Below are positions 24,248 through 35,528 of a stretch of DNA of 64,000 nt, one piece after another. Under the pieces are notes generated by a model. It made no database searches. It was not told where the DNA came from and was given only the letters and a program-made list of their open reading frames with translations. Origin of the DNA: Prochilodus magdalenae. Lineage: Eukaryota; Chordata; Actinopteri; Characiformes; Prochilodontidae. The stretch is taken from assembly GCA_024036415.1 (NCBI GenBank), contig JAMWET010003914.1:280001-344000 (forward strand), given 5' to 3'. Both the position numbers and the translations under genes were made by a program. Positions within the stretch are counted from its first letter, which is position 1. The number at the start of each line of letters is the position of its first letter.

Positions 24248-25158
24248 ATATGGACAAACTTATTTAGACACAGCTCTTAATCATTTAATTCAGGTGTTTT
24301 ATTTAGTCTTACTGCCACAGATGCAAACAAGCACCTGGCCATGCTGTCTGGGCTGTTTTAAAGAGCTCACTGGCGTTAAGTGTATTAGGTTTGTGATGTT
24401 AGTGCACAATCAGCTGTGAGTAGTACTAATGAAAAGTGGAAGTTATTAGGAACCACAGCAACTCAGTCACAAAGTGGCAGGCCATGTAAATTTACAGAGC
24501 AGGGTTGCAGAAAGCTGCATAGTGCATGGAAGTTGACAACGCTCTGCTAATTTCGTGATGCAGAGTTCCAAACCTCCTCTGACTTTAACAGTGGCACAAA
24601 AACTGTGCTCTGGGTGCTGTCAAGTTTGATTGACAAGTCTGAGCAAGAACATTACCTACCTAACTGCACTGTGCTGATTGTAAGGTTTGGTGGAGAAGAC
24701 TATGGGGTTCTTGATTTTGGAAGTGGCCTGAGCCCCTTAGTTCCAGTAAAGGCTTCAGCAGACCACAACATTTTGGACAGCTTGGGGAAGGATCTTTTCA
24801 GATCCAGAATGACTGTGCCCCATTGCAGCATGCAAAGTCCATAACGGCATGCTTCTTTGAGTTCGGTGTGGAAGAACTTACCTGCCCACACAGAGCCCAG
24901 GCCCTGACCCCAAACTAGACTGGAGATTGCAAGCCACGTCCTCTCGTCCAACGTCAATGTCTGACCTCATAGATGCTCTTCGGAATGAATGGGGAAGGTT
25001 TCCCACAGACACACTCTAAAATCTTGTGGAAAGCTTTTCCAGATAAGTGGAAGCTGCTATAGCAGCAAAGTGGGGACCAACCCCATATTAATGTCTGTCG
25101 ATACAGAATGGGGTGTCATTAAACCTCCCATAGGTGTGTCCAATACTTTTGTCCATAT
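24248..25158 (+). mobile_element. Decayed Tc1-like transposon remnant
   Basis: Ends ATATGGACAAACTTATT and AATACTTTTGTCCATAT are inverted. Internal segments such as AAGTGGAAGTTATTAGGAAC and CACAAAGTGGCAGGCCATGT correspond to the helix-turn-helix part of fish Tc1 transposases in + orientation. No long frame survives. Lies between gata4 and fdft1. Confidence 0.65.
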
Positions 25159-25439
25159 CAAATCAGCAGATTTGTGTGGGTACTTTGGAGACATTAAAAC
25201 TCCTGGTTCCTATCTCCACCACTGTAAATAATAAATAAATATTATACTAAGACAGAAATTTTTAAAATGTACAGTGGAATTCCCCTTTAATTCTAGTATA
25301 AAATAGTAGATTTTACATCGATTTACATCGATCAAACGATTGATAGATAGCTGCCTTGGGACGTATGTAAAGATCTAAATGTCGGGTTCTTCTGCTTGCT
25401 CGGTTCTCAGACTCACCACGCAACAGTTTATAATGTGCT

Positions 25440-25757
25440 TACAGTGAACTGACCAATCAGAGGCCTCACACACAGTAAGACCAGCACGCACTCAGAGGGG
25501 CGGGGCATCACACCAGCCGCTCTCCAAGCTTATTGGTTCGAGGTCGCTGAGCCCATGACGCCGCAGCCAATCATAAAGCTCGGTCGATCTGACGATTAGA
25601 GGGGATTGTATTAGCCAACGGAGACGGGAGGGAGTCCTGCTCTGACCGCTGGCGGAATGGAACTGGAATGGATAAAAAGACCGAGAGGGCTTAAACACAG
25701 ACTACACTAGCACCAAAGCTCAGCCCTTTCACCGCATGTACAAGTAAACACAAGAAA
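25440..25757 (+). promoter_or_regulatory. fdft1: fdft1 promoter and 5' UTR with SRE-like, GC and CCAAT elements
   Basis: CCAAT occurs at 25453-25457 and 25567-25571, and inverted as ATTGG at 25532-25536. A GC box (GGGGCGGGG) covers about 25497-25505. ATCACACCAG at 25507-25516 matches the LDL-receptor sterol element ATCACCCCAC at 8 of 10 bases. An AT-rich GATAAAAAG at 25671-25679 may act as a weak TATA. SREBP with NF-Y and Sp1 is the known control of squalene synthase genes, and this arrangement fits. The start codon follows at 25758. Confidence 0.65.
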
Positions 25758-25856
25758 ATGGATATTGTTAAGTCTTTAGGACATCCGGAGGAAATTTACA
25801 ACCTGTTTAAATTCAAAATGGGAGGCTGTCGCACTGTCATGCCCAAACTGGATTAT
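25758..25856 (+). CDS. fdft1: fdft1 coding exon 1
   Basis: Residues 1-33, starting [16 protein letters not shown], equivalent to the human N-terminus. Donor GATTAT|GTGAGT, phase 0. Confidence 0.96.
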
Positions 25857-27680
25857 GTGAGTAAAGCCTTTTTTGATCACTTTTAGAAATATTCCCTTTA
25901 AACATGCAGCATTAACTAAATCTATAAAGGCTTTAGAAGCTCGAGGTAATGCAGATCTGGGCTCATTTAGGCGACCTGTATTAATGGTAACGGCGCATCT
26001 TCCAAGGATTTGTGGATCTGATGGACATCATGTACTTCATCTGCCATTGTATTATGTTATAGATGTTATAGATGTGTGGAATGTGCATTTGGACCGATCC
26101 GCCATTAGCACCAGAGATAGCATGTCTTTGTGTCTGACAACACATTACAGTAGGAAGCAGAACCAGTGACTGAACCGGCTGTACTGTCATTATATAACAG
26201 GCTTAGCTCTCTGCGTGTGCTGGTGTTGGGATCCTCGGCGCATGTTTGACAGATAATCCCCTGATCCTAAAGTTAAATGCACGTCTTTGCCTACGAGGCG
26301 TAATCTGAGCCCTTCACCGCGATTAGCTTTAGCATCATTTAACGTACATAAAGAGCCATGTCTTTTTATGCTAAGAGCTGCCCAACTAGACTAACTTACC
26401 AAAGCCTTGCATGTAAGAGAGGGCTGCTTCCTGTAAGATAAGACACGCCCACCCGCTTAACAAACTACGCCCACGACACTGATGACGAGCCCAATATACC
26501 CACCTAGAGAGCTGACAGCAGCCACAGCAGTAGGGGCTGCTACTGAGATATAACAATCAATTCTGTATAATTGTGCTCATGTCAGTTATATGCGTCTTTT
26601 TTTGAGCTGTTGATCTGCAAGAATAATTAAAATTCAGACTCATTGTTTGTTTTTATTCATGACAATAATAATGGACAGCACATAATCATTAAGAAACACG
26701 AGAAAAGCACAAACAGACCTAAAACCCTCTTTAAAGGAGCTGCATACTTTAAGCAATAGGGGGCAACATACCATCTCTTCTGTTCTTACCAGTCTAGAAG
26801 TAACATTGTGAGCTCTTCATCAGATTTCATCCTGTTACTTACCAAAAGCGGAGGAAAACAACACCAGTGCTAATGCGTTTATTAGTTCTAATACTATCAG
26901 TTCTGTTGTTTGCTGCTGAATGTGGGTTATTTATGCAAACGGGCAGTGGCGGTCATAATTGGTTAGGTTCAAACATCGCTGTGCTTGCTTTTCCTTACAT
27001 TGGCTGCGTGTTCTGGAAGCAACAACATGTTAACAAAGTGATTCGACCAAGCTGTTAAGGCAGTATTGCAGCTTCATCATCTTATGAGAGGCTGATTCAA
27101 CCATTCAGGTATCTCCAGTACACCATGAAGATAACTCCCCCTATACACTAAAACATTTGACTGGAGTAGAACACCATCTGGGTATCTGTAGTACACTATA
27201 AAGATAGCTCCCCCTATACACTAGAACATCTAACTTGGGTAGAACACCCAGGTATCTTCATTGCATTACAGATCTTTAGTTTGGTTGCATACTACATACT
27301 ACAAACTACTACTAAGTCACATGTAATTTAGAATACAGACAGTCTTTTACATACTCTCAAAACCGTTATTTCTTCACATTTTGTTGATAATTTTATCATA
27401 TTTAGTCATATTTAAACGTAAAATAACATAATCCGTAAAATATAAAGAAAAATATAACTATTAAAAATAGTTTCCCTTTTGTCACATGATGGGACACACT
27501 CCGCATGAAGAGCAGTGTTATTATTCTCTACACTGCATCCACCATCATTCAGTTATTAGCTAGATAATGTTTTACCTTTAGCAAAGGTTACTGTTATATT
27601 CATATTTTATTAAGGTATTCATGTAACACTCGTATGGAGTGAATGGAAAATTGCACTAATGCTAATAATAATAACCATGG

Positions 27681-27715
<35 letters not shown>

Positions 27716-30050
27716 ACCAATAATAATAATCCAATTCGTTTTTGAATACAGTTTCTCCCAACGTTCCCATGGTCTTGACAAACTAAAAGTATGACAATTA
27801 CAGCTAAAACAGGCTTTTGGTGAACTATAGCCACAGGCAAATATTTTATTTCCGCTTAGTGTAAATAGACAATGCTGTTTTCCTGTTGATGCATCTGAAT
27901 CCGATCTCAGTGACACGTTTATTAATAAAAGGAGAGGTAAATAAGTGGAACTACAAGTACGTTATGACTGTCCTGTATACCTACCTTGTAGTGTGGGGAG
28001 TGTGCAGACAGTGTGCAGGCGGTGTTTGTTTTGGTTCTAATAAAAGTGGGCGGGGCGATCTTCTAGCGCTGCGTGGCGCAGAAGCCTGAGGTGCACCGAA
28101 CTGAGCGCTGCTGCGGTTAAATCTCAAGTTACAGCTGTTTACATGTCAGCGGCTGGTCCTCTCACCCGACCTCCCAGCTTCGACTTCATCTCCGCGCAGC
28201 TTCAGAACTTCCACTTCCCCAAACTCTGCTATGACTCCGTAGCTGAATTTGGAGGGGGGAGGAGAAGGATTTGCACATGGCAGGAGTTTGTTGCAAGAGC
28301 ACAGCGCCCTTCTCCGTGTTCAAGCGCACTCTCTCGGTGCGGGGTTCGGCCTCGGCCCCACGACCACCCACCCTTGCCGTCGGGGGACGAAGGGGCGTGC
28401 AGGAGGGCTGCTTGGTCGCCCGACCCCAGCACCTCAGACTGGTCGGGCCTCACCGACACGCTGCCTGTCTGTTGTTTTATTGCCAGGAGTCGATGAGCGA
28501 GACTTTGCGGACATGCTACGTGTATCTGAACCAGACCAGCCGGAGTTTCGCCGCTGTGATCCAGGCCCTCGACGGAGAGCTACGGTAAGACTGTAAAACC
28601 CGTCTGCTGTTTCCGTTCAGGCAGGGCTTTAGGTTTAGGAGAGGCGGGTCTGTAGCTGTAAACAAACCGACACAGACACGACCAAGGCTACGATTTGCAT
28701 CAGTATGTTCGACTAATAACGAAGAGCAGAGGTGGAGAAACCAACACCAGTAATGATTTATTGTTAAACAGTGTTCAGTGTGTCGTTCCTGTAACACATG
28801 TTCGCCCTGCTGACTGGTCTTTAGTGATAGGAGCTTTAGCCTGTCACTCCTGGAGTGAAGAGTTCACTGTGCGTGTTATACTCCTCCCTCTTTTCACTCA
28901 GCTCAACAGTGGCCTATACTTTTCACCTTTTTGTGTGGCTTCAGCTGGAGAGGTTTAATATGCACCAGGTCAGAAATGTAACTATTTTAATAAACCTCTG
29001 TTTACCCCATAGTTCAAGGGCTCTATAATAGCATTTGGGTTGTGACATTGTAACTTAATTTACAATTTTTAAAACCCTTTTAAAACCTAGATAGAACAAT
29101 ATAAAAAAATCATCACTGTCCAGTGAAAAACATGTATTTGCATTTTTGTTGATTTTTACTTTTTTGCACCGTTTGAACACAGCACTTGTTCACACTGTGT
29201 GAGAATCTTGTGATACATGGACCAAAACTGCTTGGAAAAACGTCTGGTTCCTTTCACTTATATTATAACTAAATAAGGGTTTTGCCCTGTCCTGTAAAGC
29301 TACCATTATGGAGATACATGTATTCCTTTGGACAACAACACCGTGTATATATTTGGAGTGGAGGAAACCAATGCCATTGTTAAAGTTTGTATTGCTTGTA
29401 AAAACGTTCTCTAGCAATCTGAAGAGCCATTGCACCATGCAAAGAACAATCTACGCATGCAAATAGTTAATGGTTTAATATAGACCCACTGGACTCTTAT
29501 TTCCCCAATACAAGCTTTACTTAAATTAGTTCCTGTAACAGGTTTTAATAAGTCTCCACCAGATTTATGTTTTTTTATTAAACTGCAGACTTGTTTGACT
29601 AAATTCTGCTTTTACTAAAGACAACTCTCAAACTCTGGTGAATGCCCGAACTTTGGTGAAAAGTTCAGAAAGAAATTTGAGGCCCATTGTCTTGCTAAAT
29701 CCTCACAAGAAGCATGTTTTTTTAGGAGTGAAGGCTTGTCATATAACAAAGTACATATAATTCAGTTGCAAACTATAAAATATATATATTGAGATTTGTG
29801 GGTAAATGTGGTTTGGAAAACAGTATGAAAGCTATAAACACTCAGATGTTGTATGTTTATTATCAGGATTTATTGACAAAGTCAATGCAAGGCTTTAGGG
29901 CATGAATTATCTTAGGTAGCTGTAGGGCAATGCTGTGCTGTGCTGATCTTTTCTACATCTTCTGGATTTCAAATTGCTTGCTCTCTCTCTCTCTCACTCT
30001 CTCACTCTCTCACTCTCTCTCTCACTCTCTCACTCTCTCGCTCTCTCGCA

Positions 30051-30088
<38 letters not shown>

Positions 30089-33000
30089 CCCTTTGTCTGT
30101 TTTCCCACTTTGATCTGTTAGTCATGCAGTGTGCATATTCTACCTGGTCCTTCGGGCCCTGGACACAGTTGAAGATGACATGACAATTCCTTTGGAGAGG
30201 AAGGTTCCACTGCTGCACGACTTCCACACTTTTCTCTACAAGCCAGACTGGTGCTTTACAGAGAGCAAGGAGAAAGACAGACAAGTCCTGGAGGACTTTC
30301 CATCGGTAATACCTGAACCTGCACACAGTAAACCTAAACAGCATGCCTTGCCTGGAGATTTACTTTTCAGCTAACAGTACTTCCAACCCTAATCAATCCC
30401 AATCAGTCTGAATAAGGTGTTGGAATTGGAGATCTGCATAAGTGGGGTTGATGATCACTGTTTACAGTAATGTTTGGTTAAATCATTTATACAATATTTC
30501 CCTGGCCCAAGATATCAAGGCAGCACATGTTTGCTGTCTGAAGTTTGCACATGAGCTATAACACCAACAAACATGTACTGGAGGCTTATGATCTTATGTC
30601 TTATGACTTTAAGTGTTTAAAAACCTACAGTACCTTGCGAAAGTATTCGGCCCCCTTGAACTTTTCAACCTTTTGTCACATTTTTGTGAAGAATCAACAA
30701 CAAGTGGGACATAATCGTGAAGTGGAACATAATTTATTGCATATTTTAAACTTTTTTTAGAAAAAAAAAACTGATTTTTATACTGCAATATTATTCGGCC
30801 CCCTTGCATTAATACTTTGTAGCGCCACCTTTTGCTGCGATTACAGCTGCAAGTCGCTTGGGGTATGTCTCTATCAGTTTTGCACATCGAGAGACTGAAA
30901 TTTTTGCCCATTCTTCCTTGCAAAACAGCTCGAGCTCAGTGAGGTTGGATGTAGAATGTTCAGGTTTCAGCAGGTTTAAGCTTTTTCCGCAGATTCTCGA
31001 TTGGATTCAGGTCTGGACTTTGACTTGGCCATTCTAACACCTGGATACGTTTATTTGTGAACCATTCCATTGTAGATTTTGCTTTATGTTTTGGATCGTT
31101 GTCTTGTTGGAAGATAAATCTCTGTCCCAGTCTCAGGTCTTCTGCAGACTCCAACAGGATTTCTTCCAGAATGGTCCTGTATTTGGCTCCATTTATCCTC
31201 CCATCAATTTTAACCATCTTCCCTGTCTCTGCTGAAGAAAAGCAGGCCCAAACCATGATGCTGCCACCACCATGTTTGACAGTGGGGATGGTGTGTTCAG
31301 GGTGATGAGCTGTGTTGCTTTTACGCCAAACATAACGTTTTGCATTGTGGCCAAAAAGTTTGACTTTGGTTTTATCTGACCAGAACACCTTCTCCCAGGT
31401 GGCTTGAGGAAAACTTTAATCGAGACTTTTTATGGATATATTTGAGAAATGGCTTTCTTTTTGCCACTCTTCCATAAAGGCCAGATTTGTGCAGTGTACG
31501 ACTGATTGTTGTCCTATGGACAGCGTCTCTACCTCAGCTGTAGATCTCTGCAGTTCATCCAGAGTGATCATGGGCCTCTTGGCCGGGTCTTGGTAGATTT
31601 GCAGTGGTCTGATACTCCTTCCATTTCAATATGATCGTTTGCACAGTGCTTCTTGAGATGTTTAAAGCTTGGGAAATCTTTTTGTATCCAAATCCGGCTT
31701 TAAACTTCTCCACAACAGTATCTCGGCCCTGCCTGGTGTGTTCCTTGGTCTTCATGGTGCTCTCTGCGCTTTAAACTCTGAACTCTGAGTTAGATTAGAG
31801 TTAAACTGAGTTAAACTAGAACTCTGAGACTATCACAGAGCAGGTGCATACGGAGACTTGATTACACACAGGTGGATTCTAAATATCATCATCAGTCATT
31901 TAGGTCAACATTGGATCATTCAGAGATCCTCACTGAACTTCTGGAGTGAGTTTGCTGCACTGAAAGTAAAGGTGCTGAATAATATTGCATGCCCCACTTT
32001 TCAGTTTTTATTTCTAAAAAAAGTTTAAAATATCCAATAAATTTCGTTCCACTTCACGATTGTGTCCCACTTGTTGTTGACTCTTCACAAAAAAATGACA
32101 ATTTCATATCTTTGTGTTTGAAGCCGGAAATGTGGCAAAAGGTTGAAAAGTTCAAGGGAGCAGAATACTTTCGCAAGACACTGTACATTTCTAATTCTGT
32201 TTAGAATGATTGTTTATTTTTTTTGATTGATGTTGATTTATTTTCTCTGTTTAGATTTCAGTAGAATTTCGTAACCTCGGCCAGAAATATCAGGATGTGA
32301 TTTCAGACATTTGCCACAGAATGGGGGTCGGGATGGCAGAATTCCTTGAGAAGAAAGTTGGTTCGATGCAGGAGTGGGATAAGGTAAGCTTATTTAACAG
32401 TGCATGTTTACATGAAAATGACCTTCACTGAAATAATTAAAAACATCTGAAGGTTAGCGCCTGCAGGTCACGGTCTATGATTTTGTAAGTAGGTTAAAGT
32501 CATCGTTTGGAGTGATTTGAGACTAAAGCATTAGAGCTAAGTAATGGCAGGTCACAGCCACCAGTCTAATATGCAAGCTTCTACCTAAATCGGGACACAA
32601 CTTCCTTAACTATCAGTAAGCTGTTTAGTAACCTTAGATGGACTTGGTTTTGTAGTTTTTGACATTTTATAACATCCTGTCATCTGTACAAAAGGGGTGT
32701 AAGTATAGACAAAATTCCTTGTTCCAGGTTGCTGCTCTTCCAGTAATGTTTTACCGACTGTGATGGCTTCTCCTCTGCAGTACTGTCACTACGTAGCTGG
32801 TCTGGTTGGCGTGGGTCTCTCTCGGCTTTTCTCTGCATCCCAGCTGGAGGACCCTGAAGTGGGCCGAGACACTGAGCTGGCCAACTCCATGGGCCTGTTC
32901 TTACAGAAGACCAACATTATCAGAGACTACCTAGAGGATCAGCAGGACGGAAGGGCCTTCTGGCCACAGGAGGTCAGAAATAGTACCACTGGGAGTGTAA

Positions 33001-33359
33001 CTATTCACAGGTTAGGTAATTCAGTGCAATGTAGTGGTGTCTCAGTCTGGTACATTTTTCTATTTTTCTGATTCAAAAGATTTGACTATAAGTAGAGTAT
33101 CTGAGACTGTTACTTAAGAGAGACCGGTTCAGACCGGTTTCTCAACAGTACATGTAAACACTAAACAAATCTGTGTTTTGTAGTGTAACAGAATCAGATG
33201 TGGTATCAGAGTAAAAAGGAAACTGAAAATGGTATCTCAGGGTTATGTATGTGTGGAAGAGCAGCAATGGCAGGCATGAACTAATACATTAAGAGCTAAG
33301 ACACTGTGGTGTAAAAGCTAATATCCAACAAAGATGTATAAGCTAGTGTTTTATTTATA

Positions 33360-33437
<78 letters not shown>

Positions 33438-35493
33438 ATATAATATAATTATATAGTTAATAACCCTGTGGTAGACAAAAACGTTCATTATTCTTGCAAA
33501 TTTCACTGGAACCTCTGAATTACAGGTTCGGAATTAATAGTGGTACATGCAAGACCTTTGTTGTAGTAGGTTACAGTCTGAGTAGCTGGTGATATTTTAT
33601 AATCATGTTGAAATTTACTATTTTCATATTCATGCCGTATTATTCATCTTTTGACAGCTGAACTAACTCAGCGCTCGGTTAAGAAATGTACGCAGGACAC
33701 AATGCATCAGACTTGAAGCCTTGTTTACCAGAGTCTGCAGTTGTAATAAATACCATTCATTTCTACCAGAGGGAAATCTGCTTAGACCTACAGTTCCTGA
33801 TATGGGCATTACAACAACTACAGACTCAACACATGACCTCAGGGTTATTTATCAGAAAGGTTCTGTTAATAATGGCAGTGCACATTTCTCCAACAGGCAT
33901 GGAGTCAGTTTGCCTCACGTTTAGAAGACTTTGCTCAGCCACAGAACCTGAGCTCAGCCCTGGCCTGCCTTAACCTGCTGGTGACCGATGCCCTCCGCCA
34001 TGTTCCCGATGTGATCGCTTACCTTTCCCGGCTCCGCAACCAGAGCGTCTTCAACTTCTGTGCAATCCCACAGGTCAGAATGTAATATGGTGCTTAAATT
34101 TCAAATCAATGAAGGTCCCTTACTTTAAAATCAGTAAAGGTCTTTTATACATTTCTTACGTTATTTCTTTGAATGATTACTTTAACTTTGAAATTATTCA
34201 GTTCCTAAAAATAATGATATTTCATCCTGAGTGCATCTACGCAAACGATTTATGAAGCATTTTAAATACTTGTACAAAACAAAACAAAGTTCTGTTAAAT
34301 TAACTTTAACAACAAGATATTATAATGGTCAGCATGTCTCCTATAACAACAGAATTATTCAAGTTAATTGGGAGCTGGACCTTAAATAAGTAGGTCAGCA
34401 TCTGAATCAGAGAGCAATTTAGAAAACAGAAGTTCTGCATGATCAGGAATATTAAATCCACCAAAACACCAGCTCTCTAAACCTTAACTGACATCATACT
34501 CACAAAGGGCTTAATAATTCTCCTCAGCTGGTGCAATAACTGTGATTAATTTGCATGCTGTATATCAAAGTTCAAATGAGTAATCAGTTGTCATTGTTCA
34601 GTGTTTCCAGTGACACACAAGGTTAAGTTTACACACCTTACCAGCAGTATACATGATGGACAGAGATTCACTCCACATGGTTACTCATGCAGAAGCAGAG
34701 GAAGTGAAATTAGAGCAAAATGAGGAAACAAGATCACAAATTAACCCCAACATTTTAATAAAGAATGCCGTGTGTCTTGCTCACCAGGTGATGGCGATAG
34801 CAACTCTCTCGGCCTGCTACAACAACCCACAGGTGTTCCAGGGTGTGGTGAAAATCAGAAAGGGGCAGGCCGTCACTCTGATGATGGACGCCACCAACCT
34901 GCAAGCTGTGCAAAGCATCATTGCACAGTATACTCAAGAGGTGGGTCTTATTCCAGATTACTGCATAGCTGATATAAAAGCCATTAGGTGACAGTGCTAA
35001 GTATAGATTATAGGGTTTGGGAAGGGAAGGGATGAATACAGGTGAGGATGCATGGCGCATGAGAGTTCTGGAGAACTCAGAAGAGTTCTGGAGGATTGTT
35101 TTTGTAGACTTTGTAGTTGAATAAATCTTTGAATCAGTTCATTTTCAGTTGCTCTTAGCAACTTTACTAAAATTTGGTTGTCAGAGTTGTATCTGATTAT
35201 TCAGGTTCCTTCTTGACCAATTCCATGATGGTAAGCAGGTTAGCTAAGACATGTTTAAAAAATGTACATCACCTCATGTCAAGAACCATGCTAAGCTTCC
35301 ACTCCTCCCACTCAGTAGATATCATGGTGGTCTTTTCTGCTCACTTTTGATTCCTGTTGCTTCAGTAAATCTGGCAGGCAGCAATTGCCGACATAAATTT
35401 TTCTATATTTTATGGGTAAATGAATAAAGAATTGTCTTACAAATGGCAATAGGAACTTATTTTATCATTACCATGATGTTATTGTTGTTGTTG

Positions 35494-35528
<35 letters not shown>

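Noticed and set aside
28143..28496. 117-codon frame starting [11 protein letters not shown] before fdft1 exon 2
   Set aside because: No homology recognised and it is out of frame with exon 2. Kept only as part of the alternative-promoter idea.
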